Source of the DNA: CAYMJM01 sp964391325
GTDB taxonomy: Bacteria; Patescibacteriota; Dojkabacteria; B142; JAFGMG01
NCBI GenBank assembly: GCA_964391325.1
Contig: CAYMJM010000007.1
Span: forward strand, 1 to 42,635
Reading direction: 5' to 3'
Length of the DNA stretch: 42,635 nucleotides
Part shown: one piece after another, positions 9,245-15,989 of the stretch
Layout of the letters: every line of letters begins with the position of its first letter
Position numbering within the stretch: the first letter of the stretch is position 1
Notes under the pieces: generated by a model
The model's database searches: none
Told to the model about the DNA's origin: nothing
Seen by the model: the letters and a program-made list of their open reading frames with translations, nothing else
Translations under genes and position numbers: made by a program

Positions 9245-10654
9245 CTACTTTAATTCAGGTAACTCCGGGTCATTGTCTCTTTGTCCCTTAATCAGCTTTT
9301 CTACCTCCTTAAACTTGTCTATGATAATTGATTTATCAGTAGCTTCAAGATTTAATCTTATCAGAGGCTGAGTATTGGAAGATCTTAGATTGAATCTCCA
9401 TGTGCCAAGTTCTATACTGATTCCGTCAATCCTATCAACTTTAGCTTCCGGGTAATTCTTCGTAAAATAGTGTTCTATTGTTGATATTGTTTCGGGTGAG
9501 TTGTCTACTAAGTAGTTTACTTCTCCAGAGTTTGGATAAGTGCTGTATAAGTAACTAAGCTCTTCATCAAAATCGAGGTCTTCAGATAACATCTTAAGCA
9601 TCATTGCTATGGTAATCATTCCACTGTCTGCATTATAAAAGTCTTTGTAGTAAAAATGTGAGCTGGCTTCTGCTCCAAATAGTCCTGACATTTCTTTCAT
9701 CTTTTGCTTGAAAAACGCATGACCTGCTTTAATCATAATTGTTTCCCCACCGGCTTTTTCTACCTCTTTGGTGACTGGCCATGTAATTCTGGGGTCTTGG
9801 ATAATAGTTCCGCCTTTATTTTTTCTCAATAGGTACTTAGCAAAAATAGTGCCAGTATATATACCTGACGGATTTCTACCTTTATTGTCAAGAAAGAAAA
9901 CCCTGTCTGCATCACCATCTATAGCAATTCCAATATCTGCTTGGGTATCTACTGTTCTGTCTCTTATCTCCCTGATATTTTTTTCTTCCATAGGATTGGG
10001 GACATGGTTTGGGAAGGAATCGTCTGGTTCAAAGTACATTTTTGTTACTTTCAAAGGTAGTTCTCCAAAAATATAATCAAACAATTTACCTCCGATACCA
10101 TTTCCTGCATCTACTATTATTTTAAGAGGCTTAATTTCAGTATCTTGGATAAATGACAGTATTTTCTGCTTAAAATCAGGATATGGGTCCATTTGCGTGA
10201 TTATCCCTTCCTTCACAGATTCTGAAAAATTATTTTTTAGCATTAAGTCTTTAATCTCAGGTAATCCATAGTCACCACTTAAAGCGATTGACTCCTTACC
10301 TACCATTTTGCAGCCATTCCAACCTGCAGGATTATGCGAGGCAGTAATGGTAGCACCGCCATCAATAGTCTTATCAGCCCCAACTGCAAAATATAACATC
10401 TCAGTTCCTATCTCTCTCACGTCAATAACATCGCATCCTAACGAAGTTGCCCCTTCCATAAAGGCCTTCTTATATTTGAATCCAGTCTTTCGTATATCCT
10501 GTCCGACTATAATTTTTTTCGCACCTAAAAAGGTTACAAAAGCTTTTCCTAACCTATTAAAAAATTTTTCATCCAGCTCTTGTGGGTCCAGCCCACGAAT
10601 ATCATATGCATGAAACACACTGTCGAGGTTGGCAGAAGAAAGTGTAGAGGTCAT
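9245..10654 (-). CDS. Phosphomannomutase/phosphoglucomutase
   Basis: A 469-aa alpha-D-phosphohexomutase. The phosphoserine loop is TITASHNPAGWNG (Ser106), the metal loop is IDGDADRVFF (about 243-252), the sugar-binding loop is GAEASSHFYY, and the phosphate-binding C-terminal loop is RSSNTQPLIRLN. This order and length match the bacterial ManB/AlgC group, which interconverts hexose 6- and 1-phosphates for nucleotide-sugar synthesis. That suits the glycosyltransferases and cell-wall genes elsewhere in the window. Mannose versus glucose preference cannot be decided from the sequence. Confidence 0.93.
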   Translation of the reverse strand: MTSTLSSANLDSVFHAYDIRGLDPQELDEKFFNRLGKAFVTFLGAKKIIVGQDIRKTGFKYKKAFMEGATSLGCDVIDVREIGTEMLYFAVGADKTIDGGATITASHNPAGWNGCKMVGKESIALSGDYGLPEIKDLMLKNNFSESVKEGIITQMDPYPDFKQKILSFIQDTEIKPLKIIVDAGNGIGGKLFDYIFGELPLKVTKMYFEPDDSFPNHVPNPMEEKNIREIRDRTVDTQADIGIAIDGDADRVFFLDNKGRNPSGIYTGTIFAKYLLRKNKGGTIIQDPRITWPVTKEVEKAGGETIMIKAGHAFFKQKMKEMSGLFGAEASSHFYYKDFYNADSGMITIAMMLKMLSEDLDFDEELSYLYSTYPNSGEVNYLVDNSPETISTIEHYFTKNYPEAKVDRIDGISIELGTWRFNLRSSNTQPLIRLNLEATDKSIIIDKFKEVEKLIKGQRDNDPELPELK

Positions 10655-10693
10655 GTTATAAAATTCTAATAAGTAAATTTTGGGTATCAGAGA

Positions 10694-11767
10694 TTACAAT
10701 TTTTGATATTTCAGAGCAAGCAGTTTGGAAATATATTGCTCCTCAGGTGTTATGGAATTAAGCCTTTGGCCAATTTGTTCTTCTGGTTCAATTGTTAAAT
10801 TGATTCCCCAGTTAATTCCTCCTTTGATCTGTCCAGTCATTCTCAAATCATCTGTTATAACAATACCATCGAATCCCATATCTTGCTCTAAAATTTTAAG
10901 GTATTCTTGAGATTGGCTTGCAGGTTTTTGAGGATCTATTAGAGGGTTAATTATATGGCTAATCATAATAAAGTCTACCCCTGTGTCAATAGCAGCCTGA
11001 AAAGGTTTTAGTTCGTGATTCCTTAGTTCCTGCTTGGTTAAAGGTATAACTGGAAATTCCACATGAGAGTCAACAGATGTCCTCCCGTGTCCAGGGAAAT
11101 GCTTTGGTACACTAAGTATGCCTGCTTCTTGATGAGCTGAAATAATTGTTTGAATAATATCCGCAGTTTTTGTAGGATCACTACTATAGCTCCTGTTATA
11201 CATAAATGACGTTCTGTCGGCAATATCAGCAACAGGTCCAAGGAGAACATTAATCCCCAAATCTTTGAGTAAGGTTGCTCTATAAAATTCTATGTCATAG
11301 ATTTGCTCCTGTGTGTAGTTGCTACCAAGAGTTCTGGCAGAAAGAGGTGCGTACTTGTCCCAGTTAATTCGGACTACATTCCCACCCTCCTGATCTATTG
11401 CAATTAGCAGGTAAGGATTTACCTTTTCCTTTAGGTCATTAGTTAGGTTTCTCACTTGTTCCGGAGATTGAATATTATGATTTAATAAAATAACTCCACC
11501 GATATGGTTATCTTTCAAGTACTCAATAGTTTGGTCAGATAAAGTTGTTCCTGGAATAGATATCATAAACATCTGTCCTCTTTGTTCATCTAATGACATT
11601 TTCTCAACTTTGGTATTTATAAAGTCATCAAATGAGAGTCTTGTAGATGTGGCTGGGCGGTTATCTTTGATTAGAGAAAGATCCAGTTTTTTATACCCCT
11701 CAAAAAGTATAGCCCCTAAAAGAGCTGTAGAGATAACCAGGGTTATTACTATGAATTTTCTCATCAT
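10694..11767 (-). CDS. nagZ: Membrane-anchored GH3 beta-N-acetylhexosaminidase (NagZ-like)
   Basis: The glycoside hydrolase family 3 domain is clear: GGVILLNHN, LLIAIDQEGGNVVRI, the NagZ signature KHFPGHGRTSVDSH (histidine acid/base loop), and GIVITDDLRMTG with the Asp nucleophile. The enzyme should release beta-N-acetylglucosamine from peptidoglycan fragments. I place the start at the double ATG at 11767: it is followed at once by basic residues and a membrane anchor (FIVITLVISTALLGAILF), and a TATAAT (11771-11776, minus strand) sits 3 bp upstream, suggesting leaderless expression. The open frame continues to an ATG at 11863, which would add 32 residues that look less natural. It is extracytoplasmic, unlike the cytoplasmic NagZ of Gram-negative bacteria. 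Confidence 0.88.
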   Translation of the reverse strand: MMRKFIVITLVISTALLGAILFEGYKKLDLSLIKDNRPATSTRLSFDDFINTKVEKMSLDEQRGQMFMISIPGTTLSDQTIEYLKDNHIGGVILLNHNIQSPEQVRNLTNDLKEKVNPYLLIAIDQEGGNVVRINWDKYAPLSARTLGSNYTQEQIYDIEFYRATLLKDLGINVLLGPVADIADRTSFMYNRSYSSDPTKTADIIQTIISAHQEAGILSVPKHFPGHGRTSVDSHVEFPVIPLTKQELRNHELKPFQAAIDTGVDFIMISHIINPLIDPQKPASQSQEYLKILEQDMGFDGIVITDDLRMTGQIKGGINWGINLTIEPEEQIGQRLNSITPEEQYISKLLALKYQKL

Positions 11768-11918
11768 GTTATTATATTGCTTAAAACGATGTTTGGAAAA
11801 TATATTAAATCTAAAATATTTAAGTCTTTGCATATAAAGAAATTCAACCAAGTTAACTACCAAAAATTCCTACGTTTTTGTATAATTCAGTATTAGATAT
11901 AGTTTGTTGTTTATATAA

Positions 11919-11993
11919 GCGGATATAGTATAGCGGCTATTATGTCAGTTTTCCAAACTGAAGACACGGGTTCGATTCCCGTTATCCGCTCCA
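11919..11993 (+). tRNA. tRNA-Gly (anticodon TCC)
   Basis: A full cloverleaf can be drawn: acceptor GCGGATA pairs with TATCCGC, the anticodon stem TCAGT/ACTGA encloses loop TTTCCAA (anticodon TCC), and the T arm is ACGGG-TTCGATT-CCCGT. The discriminator is T, and the CCA end is encoded (11991-11993). A TATAAT at 11881-11886 is a plausible -10 box. The gene sits at the left edge of the accessory-looking 12-15.4 kb stretch; no copy of its 3' end was found on the far side. Confidence 0.95.
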
Positions 11994-12171
11994 GACTTCA
12001 AAACCAAATTCCAATAAACTATGATGGCAAAATACGGACCAAAGTCCCAAACAGAAACGATTTCATAATGTTATTACAATTAGTTTAGTTTATTCCTTCC
12101 TTCATCTTACAGTTGCTTACGATAATAATATATTGATAAACGATAAATATTCTACTACAATATGCTTATCT

Positions 12172-12648
12172 ATGAAAAAAAGCTCAACATTGTTCTTTAA
12201 AGTTATTCTTATACTTATTGCCATTGGTGTACTTGCCGGTTTGCTTTGGTTTCCTCAGACTGAAGGAAGAGCTGCTAACTTAGATCATCTCAGTATTTAT
12301 ACCGATCCCTTTATTATCTATATCTATATAGGTTCAATCCCCTTTTTCGTTGGATTATCCCAGGCATTCAAATTATTAAACCTCATTTATGCTAATAAAG
12401 CCTTTTCCCAAAGTGCCGTGAATACACTTAAGAATATGAAACTTGCTTCTCTTAGTCTTATTGGGTTTATTGCCTTAGCACTGTTTTACATTCGCTTCGT
12501 TGTGCATGGCGATGATACAGCCGGTCCAACGGCGGTTGGAATTATTATATGCTTTGCAGTTGCTGTTATAGCAACCGCTGTTGCCGTATTTCAAAAATTT
12601 CTCCAAAATGCAGTTGATCTAAAACCGGAGAATGATTTAACAGTATGA
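12172..12648 (+). CDS. DUF2975-like four-helix membrane protein
   Basis: A small integral membrane protein (158 aa from the ATG at 12172; the frame also opens at a TTG at 12133). It has four membrane spans (about 8-28, 46-66, 86-105 and 114-136). The layout and the sequence around the second and third spans (SIPFFVGLSQAF, NTLKNMKLASLSLIGF) resemble the DUF2975/YoaS family. Such genes are normally followed by a short YozG-type HTH repressor gene, and here a remnant of exactly that type starts 9 bp downstream. Function is unknown; the pairing suggests a membrane protein controlled by its partner regulator. Transfer from a Firmicutes-like source is an inference. Confidence 0.65.
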   Translation: MKKSSTLFFKVILILIAIGVLAGLLWFPQTEGRAANLDHLSIYTDPFIIYIYIGSIPFFVGLSQAFKLLNLIYANKAFSQSAVNTLKNMKLASLSLIGFIALALFYIRFVVHGDDTAGPTAVGIIICFAVAVIATAVAVFQKFLQNAVDLKPENDLTV

Positions 12649-12657
12649 GGTGTAATT

Positions 12658-12898
12658 ATGGCAATAATAATCAACATCGGTGTAATGCTGGCAAAGCGAA
12701 AAATGAGCGTCACTGAACTGTCCAAGAAAGTTGGTATTACCATGGCCAACCTTTTCAGTTCTCAAGAATGAAAAAGCAGCGACATACAGTATTACTCAGG
12801 TCCTGAAAAGGATTCAAGAAGATAAGGATATATTCATTGGTACAAGTAAGTTTGATGGGAAGGGTAAACTATTGGAGCTTAGGGTAAGGGATTTGTAG
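12658..12898 (+). pseudogene. Frameshifted Cro/C1-type HTH regulator (YozG-like) remnant
   Basis: From the ATG at 12658 the frame encodes MAIIINIGVMLAKRK, MSVTELSKKVGITMANL and stops at 12769-12771 after 37 residues. The first part is a typical short XRE-family HTH beginning (helix-turn-helix in MSVTELSKKVGITMANL). A 1-nt shift near 12754 restores the expected SVLKNEKAA, which is the recognition-helix continuation, and this second frame runs to a TAG at 12896-12898. The tail (ITQVLKRIQEDKDIFIGTSKF onward, shown in part) does not look like YozG, so a fusion to another decayed gene is possible. The gene lies 9 bp after its usual DUF2975 partner. An assembly error could also explain the shift. 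Confidence 0.6.
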
Positions 12899-12989
12899 CA
12901 TTAGATACAGTTTAGATTTCGGTTGGTAGCTCTCTCGAACTGATAGTTATTAACAGAAATATAGAGAAAACTATTACTAACTTAACAAA

Positions 12990-13853
12990 ATGACAATGCC
13001 CGAGCAGAAACTAGGAAATGAGAGTATAAGCCCTACTGCTTGGACCGTTGCTCACCAAAGGTCTTTTACTGATATTCCATATTCACAGCAAATATTTGAA
13101 ATTTTAGGAAGACTACTTTCTCAAGAATATGTTTCTATTCCAGATGAGTTCAAATCTTCACAAATTGCACCGCAAACTGAAGCTCGCTATAAGTTAGTAG
13201 ACCGCTTGCTAAGAGAGGAAAGAGTTCAACAGGTTCTAGAAATTGCTTCTGGTTTTTCACCTAGGGGTTTGCAAATGACAGATGACCATAGCCTTATTTA
13301 TGTTGAGGTGGATCTTCCTAAAACTTTAAGACAGAAAATACAAATAGTCGAAGCTATTGGATCAAGAGAAAACTTGCATTTAATTATGGGGGATGTTTTA
13401 GACTTAGGAAGCCTGGAGGAAGCTACAAGATTTTTAGATCCAGCTAGAAAACTTGGGATTGTCCATGAGGGTTTACTAAGGTACTTAACCTTTGACCAAA
13501 AAGCCCAAGTTGCAAACAATATTCATTCATTATTAACAAAATTTAGAGGCGTTTGGATTACTCCTGATATTACTTTAAAAAAAGTTGTCCAAGCTGAAAA
13601 TACAGTGGTTGAAGGAAATACGGATAAGGTTGGAAAGTCTATAGGGATTGATATTGACCGTAATCGTTTCGATGATATTGAACATGCTCAAAGTTTTTTT
13701 GAAGGTCTAGGTTTTTCTGTTAATAAACATAATTTTATGGAAGTTATGGATAAACTTTCATCCCCAAAAGAGTTGAGTCAAACAAGACAACAAGTCGAAA
13801 ATCTCATTGGTAGTGCTTATGTTTTTGTGATGAGACCCAAACAGAACTCTTAA
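12990..13853 (+). CDS. Class I SAM-dependent methyltransferase, LCM/PPM1-like
   Basis: This 287-aa protein resembles the leucine carboxyl methyltransferase (PPM1) branch of O-methyltransferases. VLEIASGFSPRG (about 78-89) is the SAM-binding glycine motif, YVEVDLPK matches the acidic end of strand 2, LHLIMGDVLDLG gives the third motif, and KLGIVHEGLLRYLT fits the family's motif around strand 4. The substrate cannot be read from the sequence; the family acts on small carboxylates, polyketides or protein C-termini. No Shine-Dalgarno sequence precedes the ATG. It sits in the stretch of accessory-looking genes between tRNA-Gly and rpmG, with no overlapping partner. Confidence 0.75.
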   Translation: MTMPEQKLGNESISPTAWTVAHQRSFTDIPYSQQIFEILGRLLSQEYVSIPDEFKSSQIAPQTEARYKLVDRLLREERVQQVLEIASGFSPRGLQMTDDHSLIYVEVDLPKTLRQKIQIVEAIGSRENLHLIMGDVLDLGSLEEATRFLDPARKLGIVHEGLLRYLTFDQKAQVANNIHSLLTKFRGVWITPDITLKKVVQAENTVVEGNTDKVGKSIGIDIDRNRFDDIEHAQSFFEGLGFSVNKHNFMEVMDKLSSPKELSQTRQQVENLIGSAYVFVMRPKQNS

Positions 13854-13932
13854 TCCCCACTAACATTTAACTAGGAGAAATAAAAATTTGACTAGAGATG
13901 CGATTTAAACTCCTAAGTGGTAAAATTGTTCT

Positions 13933-14847
13933 GTGAAAACAGTAGTTTTGAACAATAAAAAGCACATTCCTAGCTTAGGGCTTGGAACATGGAGATCGGA
14001 TAAAAACGAGGTTACGTCTGCAGTAGAACAAGCGATCACTAAATATCATTATCGTCATATTGACTGCGCTAGCATTTATGGCAATCAAAAAGAGATAGGA
14101 AAAGCATTCCATAGTGTTTTTGCTGAGAATCAGATATCTCGGGAAGAAGTATTTATCACTAGTAAGTTGTGGAATACCGATCATCACCCTGACAATGTGG
14201 AAACTGCATGTCGACAAACATTACGCGATCTTCAACTTGACTATCTGGATTTGTACCTAATTCACTGGGGAATCGCATTTGCCCATGGGCCAGACCTTGA
14301 GCCCATAGGAGAGGATGGAATAGTCAGGACAGAGCCTGTCTCAATCCAACAAACTTGGCAAGCAATGGAAAGATTGGTAGAAAAAGGTCTTGTTAGAAGT
14401 ATAGGTGTTGCAAACTTTACAACACCTATGATGATCGATTTACTTAGCTATGCCAAGGTTAAACCTGTCATGAATCAAATTGAGATCCATCCATATAACA
14501 TTCAGCAAGAATTGGTAGATTACTGCCATAAACACAAAATCCAAGTGACTGCATATTCACCACTAGGCTCTTCAGACGTTAATCAACAGAGACCTATTGA
14601 TGATAAGGTTGTCATCGATATTGCAAGAATACTTAAAAAAACACCCGCTCAAATTCTTATCCGATGGCTACTACAGAGGAAGCTTATTGTAATTCCTAAA
14701 AGTACCCAGTTGACTAGAATAGCTGAAAATATAGATGTATATGATTTTGAGTTACCTGAAAGAGAGATGGCAAGATTAAGTAATTTAGACAGGAGTTACC
14801 GATTTGTAGATCCCATTAAATGGTGGGGAATTCCGTATTTTAGGTGA
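13933..14847 (+). CDS. Aldo/keto reductase
   Basis: A 304-aa NAD(P)H-dependent oxidoreductase of the AKR superfamily. The catalytic tetrad is complete: Asp44 and Tyr49 (HIDCASIYGNQKEIG), Lys78 (FITSKLW) and His111 (DLYLIHWG). Further signatures are LVRSIGVANF, the MNQIEIHPY strand and the cofactor-phosphate loop LIVIPKSTQLTRIAENI. The frame opens with GTG at 13933, which starts the expected KTVVLNNKKHIPSLGLGTW beta-hairpin, so I accept it. Aldehyde or ketone reduction is likely; the natural substrate is unknown. It is followed 38 bp later by the ClbS/DfsB-like gene in the same direction. Confidence 0.93.
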   Translation: MKTVVLNNKKHIPSLGLGTWRSDKNEVTSAVEQAITKYHYRHIDCASIYGNQKEIGKAFHSVFAENQISREEVFITSKLWNTDHHPDNVETACRQTLRDLQLDYLDLYLIHWGIAFAHGPDLEPIGEDGIVRTEPVSIQQTWQAMERLVEKGLVRSIGVANFTTPMMIDLLSYAKVKPVMNQIEIHPYNIQQELVDYCHKHKIQVTAYSPLGSSDVNQQRPIDDKVVIDIARILKKTPAQILIRWLLQRKLIVIPKSTQLTRIAENIDVYDFELPEREMARLSNLDRSYRFVDPIKWWGIPYFR

Positions 14848-14885
14848 GTGAAATTTTTGACCTCAATAAATGTTAAAGCAATATT

Positions 14886-15377
14886 ATGAGTAGAGCTAGA
14901 AATAAAAAAGAATTACTGGAATTTGGTGAGCTTGAGTTCAAGCACCTCTTGGGATTAGTTGATGAACTTCCTTCAAGCGTGCGAGATGAGGAGCTTGTGT
15001 TCGATAACAGGACTACAAAGGATATTATCGCGCATCTCTATGCATGGCACTTATTGGAGTTAACATGGTATGAAGAGGGGATGAAAGGCGAGAAACCTGA
15101 GGTCCCTGCACCTGGATATACATTCAAAGACGCTCCTGCGCTAAACGAAAAGTTATATCAAGAATACAAGTCAATACCGTGGTCGGAATTAAGGGAAAAG
15201 TTTACGGCTACGCACAAAAAATTTATGACAATTATTTCTAATCATTCTGATGAGGATTTAACAGCAAAAAAGAAATATGCTTGGACAGGATCAACTAATA
15301 TGGCCAGTTATTTTGCTTCTGCATTGTCTAGCCATTATGTCTGGGCGATAGATTTAATACGGAAGCACTTGAAATGA
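14886..15377 (+). CDS. ClbS/DfsB-family (DUF1706) four-helix protein
   Basis: The 163-aa protein matches the ClbS/DfsB family by eye: an N-terminal helix with KKELLEFGELEFKHLL, the TTKDIIAHLYAWHLLELTWY segment, a Pro-rich linker with PAPGYTFKDAPALNEKLY, and the C-terminal YAWTGSTNMASYFASALSSHYVWA region (given in part here). ClbS of colibactin producers is a self-resistance protein, but most family members have no known role and the fold is DinB-like. Nothing else here suggests colibactin synthesis, so resistance should not be assumed. It closes the run of accessory-looking genes. Confidence 0.75.
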   Translation: MSRARNKKELLEFGELEFKHLLGLVDELPSSVRDEELVFDNRTTKDIIAHLYAWHLLELTWYEEGMKGEKPEVPAPGYTFKDAPALNEKLYQEYKSIPWSELREKFTATHKKFMTIISNHSDEDLTAKKKYAWTGSTNMASYFASALSSHYVWAIDLIRKHLK

Positions 15378-15538
15378 GTAGGAAAGAGTAATCAGCCATT
15401 GAATAATCTGGTAAAATTGGCCCTCAAGTTGTTTTTAGGTGCATTAAGTTGTAAAATTAGGCTCGGAGTCTAAGGTCCCATAAGTTTTTTAACTCCAATT
15501 GATTAGACCAAGATAATTTGAATTATTAAATATTTAAG

Positions 15539-15706
15539 ATGGCAAAGAAAGGTAACCGACAATTAATCAGATTAATGAACAAGAAAACCGGAAGCTTTTA
15601 TGTTACCCAGAAAAACAGGGTAAATACCAACGACAAAATAAAAGCAAAAAAGTTTGATAAAAAGAGCGGTAAACATGAAGTATTTGAAGAAGTGAAGATC
15701 AAATAA
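15539..15706 (+). CDS. rpmG: 50S ribosomal protein L33
   Basis: A 55-aa basic protein starting at the ATG at 15539 (MAKKGNRQLIRLMNKKTGSF, then YVTQKNRVNT). The length, the start, the KKTGSFYVTQKNR core and the KKFDKKSGKHEVFEEVKIK tail fit bacterial L33, a large-subunit protein close to the E site. The zinc-type CxxC pairs are absent, so this is the cysteine-free form. The T-box leader of thrS begins right after its stop, so rpmG may share a transcript with thrS. Confidence 0.92.
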   Translation: MAKKGNRQLIRLMNKKTGSFYVTQKNRVNTNDKIKAKKFDKKSGKHEVFEEVKIK

Positions 15707-15848
15707 CCAGCGAGAGAGTTCCTGTTGTATAGGAAAGTGAAAGCTCTCAAAAGTAGCTAGTGCTTAAAAACTAGCAAATACCGTAAAATACAATACTCTT
15801 TCAAGGAGTTATAAATTAAGGTGGGACCGCCCGAAATTTATTTAATGG
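15707..15848 (+). promoter_or_regulatory. T-box riboswitch leader of thrS
   Basis: The conserved T-box core AAGGTGGGACCGC is at 15818-15830, flanked by arms ATAAATT (15811-15817) and AATTTAT (15835-15841) that can close the antiterminator bulge. Upstream, GAGAG/CTCTC and TCCT/AGGA arms around an AGTGAA segment resemble Stem I elements, and GCTAGT/ACTAGC forms a further hairpin (about 15754-15775). The TGGGACC bulge should read the free CCA end of uncharged tRNA. A long terminator follows and then thrS, so the expected ligand is tRNA-Thr. The specifier codon is not firmly placed; an ACC at 15780-15782 is one candidate. The element is compact compared with Firmicutes T-boxes. Confidence 0.8.
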
Positions 15849-15899
15849 GCCCTTATAGTTAGTTAACACGAAAGTTGACCGACTGTAAGGGCTTTTTTT
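15849..15899 (+). terminator. Rho-independent terminator of the thrS T-box
   Basis: A 19-nt arm (15849-15867) pairs with 15874-15892 through 15 Watson-Crick pairs, three G-T pairs and one mismatch, around the loop ACGAAA, followed by seven Ts. GGGC (15847-15850) can instead pair with GCCC (15829-15832) of the T-box region, which would give the competing antiterminator fold. Confidence 0.88.
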
Positions 15900-15989
15900 G
15901 TTATAGGCTTTACAAGAAGAGGGAGTATTGATGTATTTAAAACCCTAGAAAAGTTATACTGTTTTTATATTAAGTATTAAAGCATTACA

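Noticed and set aside
11768..11863. Longer N-terminus for the GH3 gene
   Set aside because: The extra 32 residues precede a clear signal-anchor start and overlap the predicted promoter.
11919..12000. tRNA-Gly as an integration site for a mobile island
   Set aside because: No integrase and no direct repeat of the tRNA 3' end was found in the window.
12133..12171. TTG start for the DUF2975-like gene
   Set aside because: The ATG at 12172 begins with the expected basic residues and first membrane span.
14886..15377. Evidence of colibactin-type self-resistance from the ClbS-like protein
   Set aside because: No polyketide or peptide synthase genes are nearby, and most of the family has no such role.
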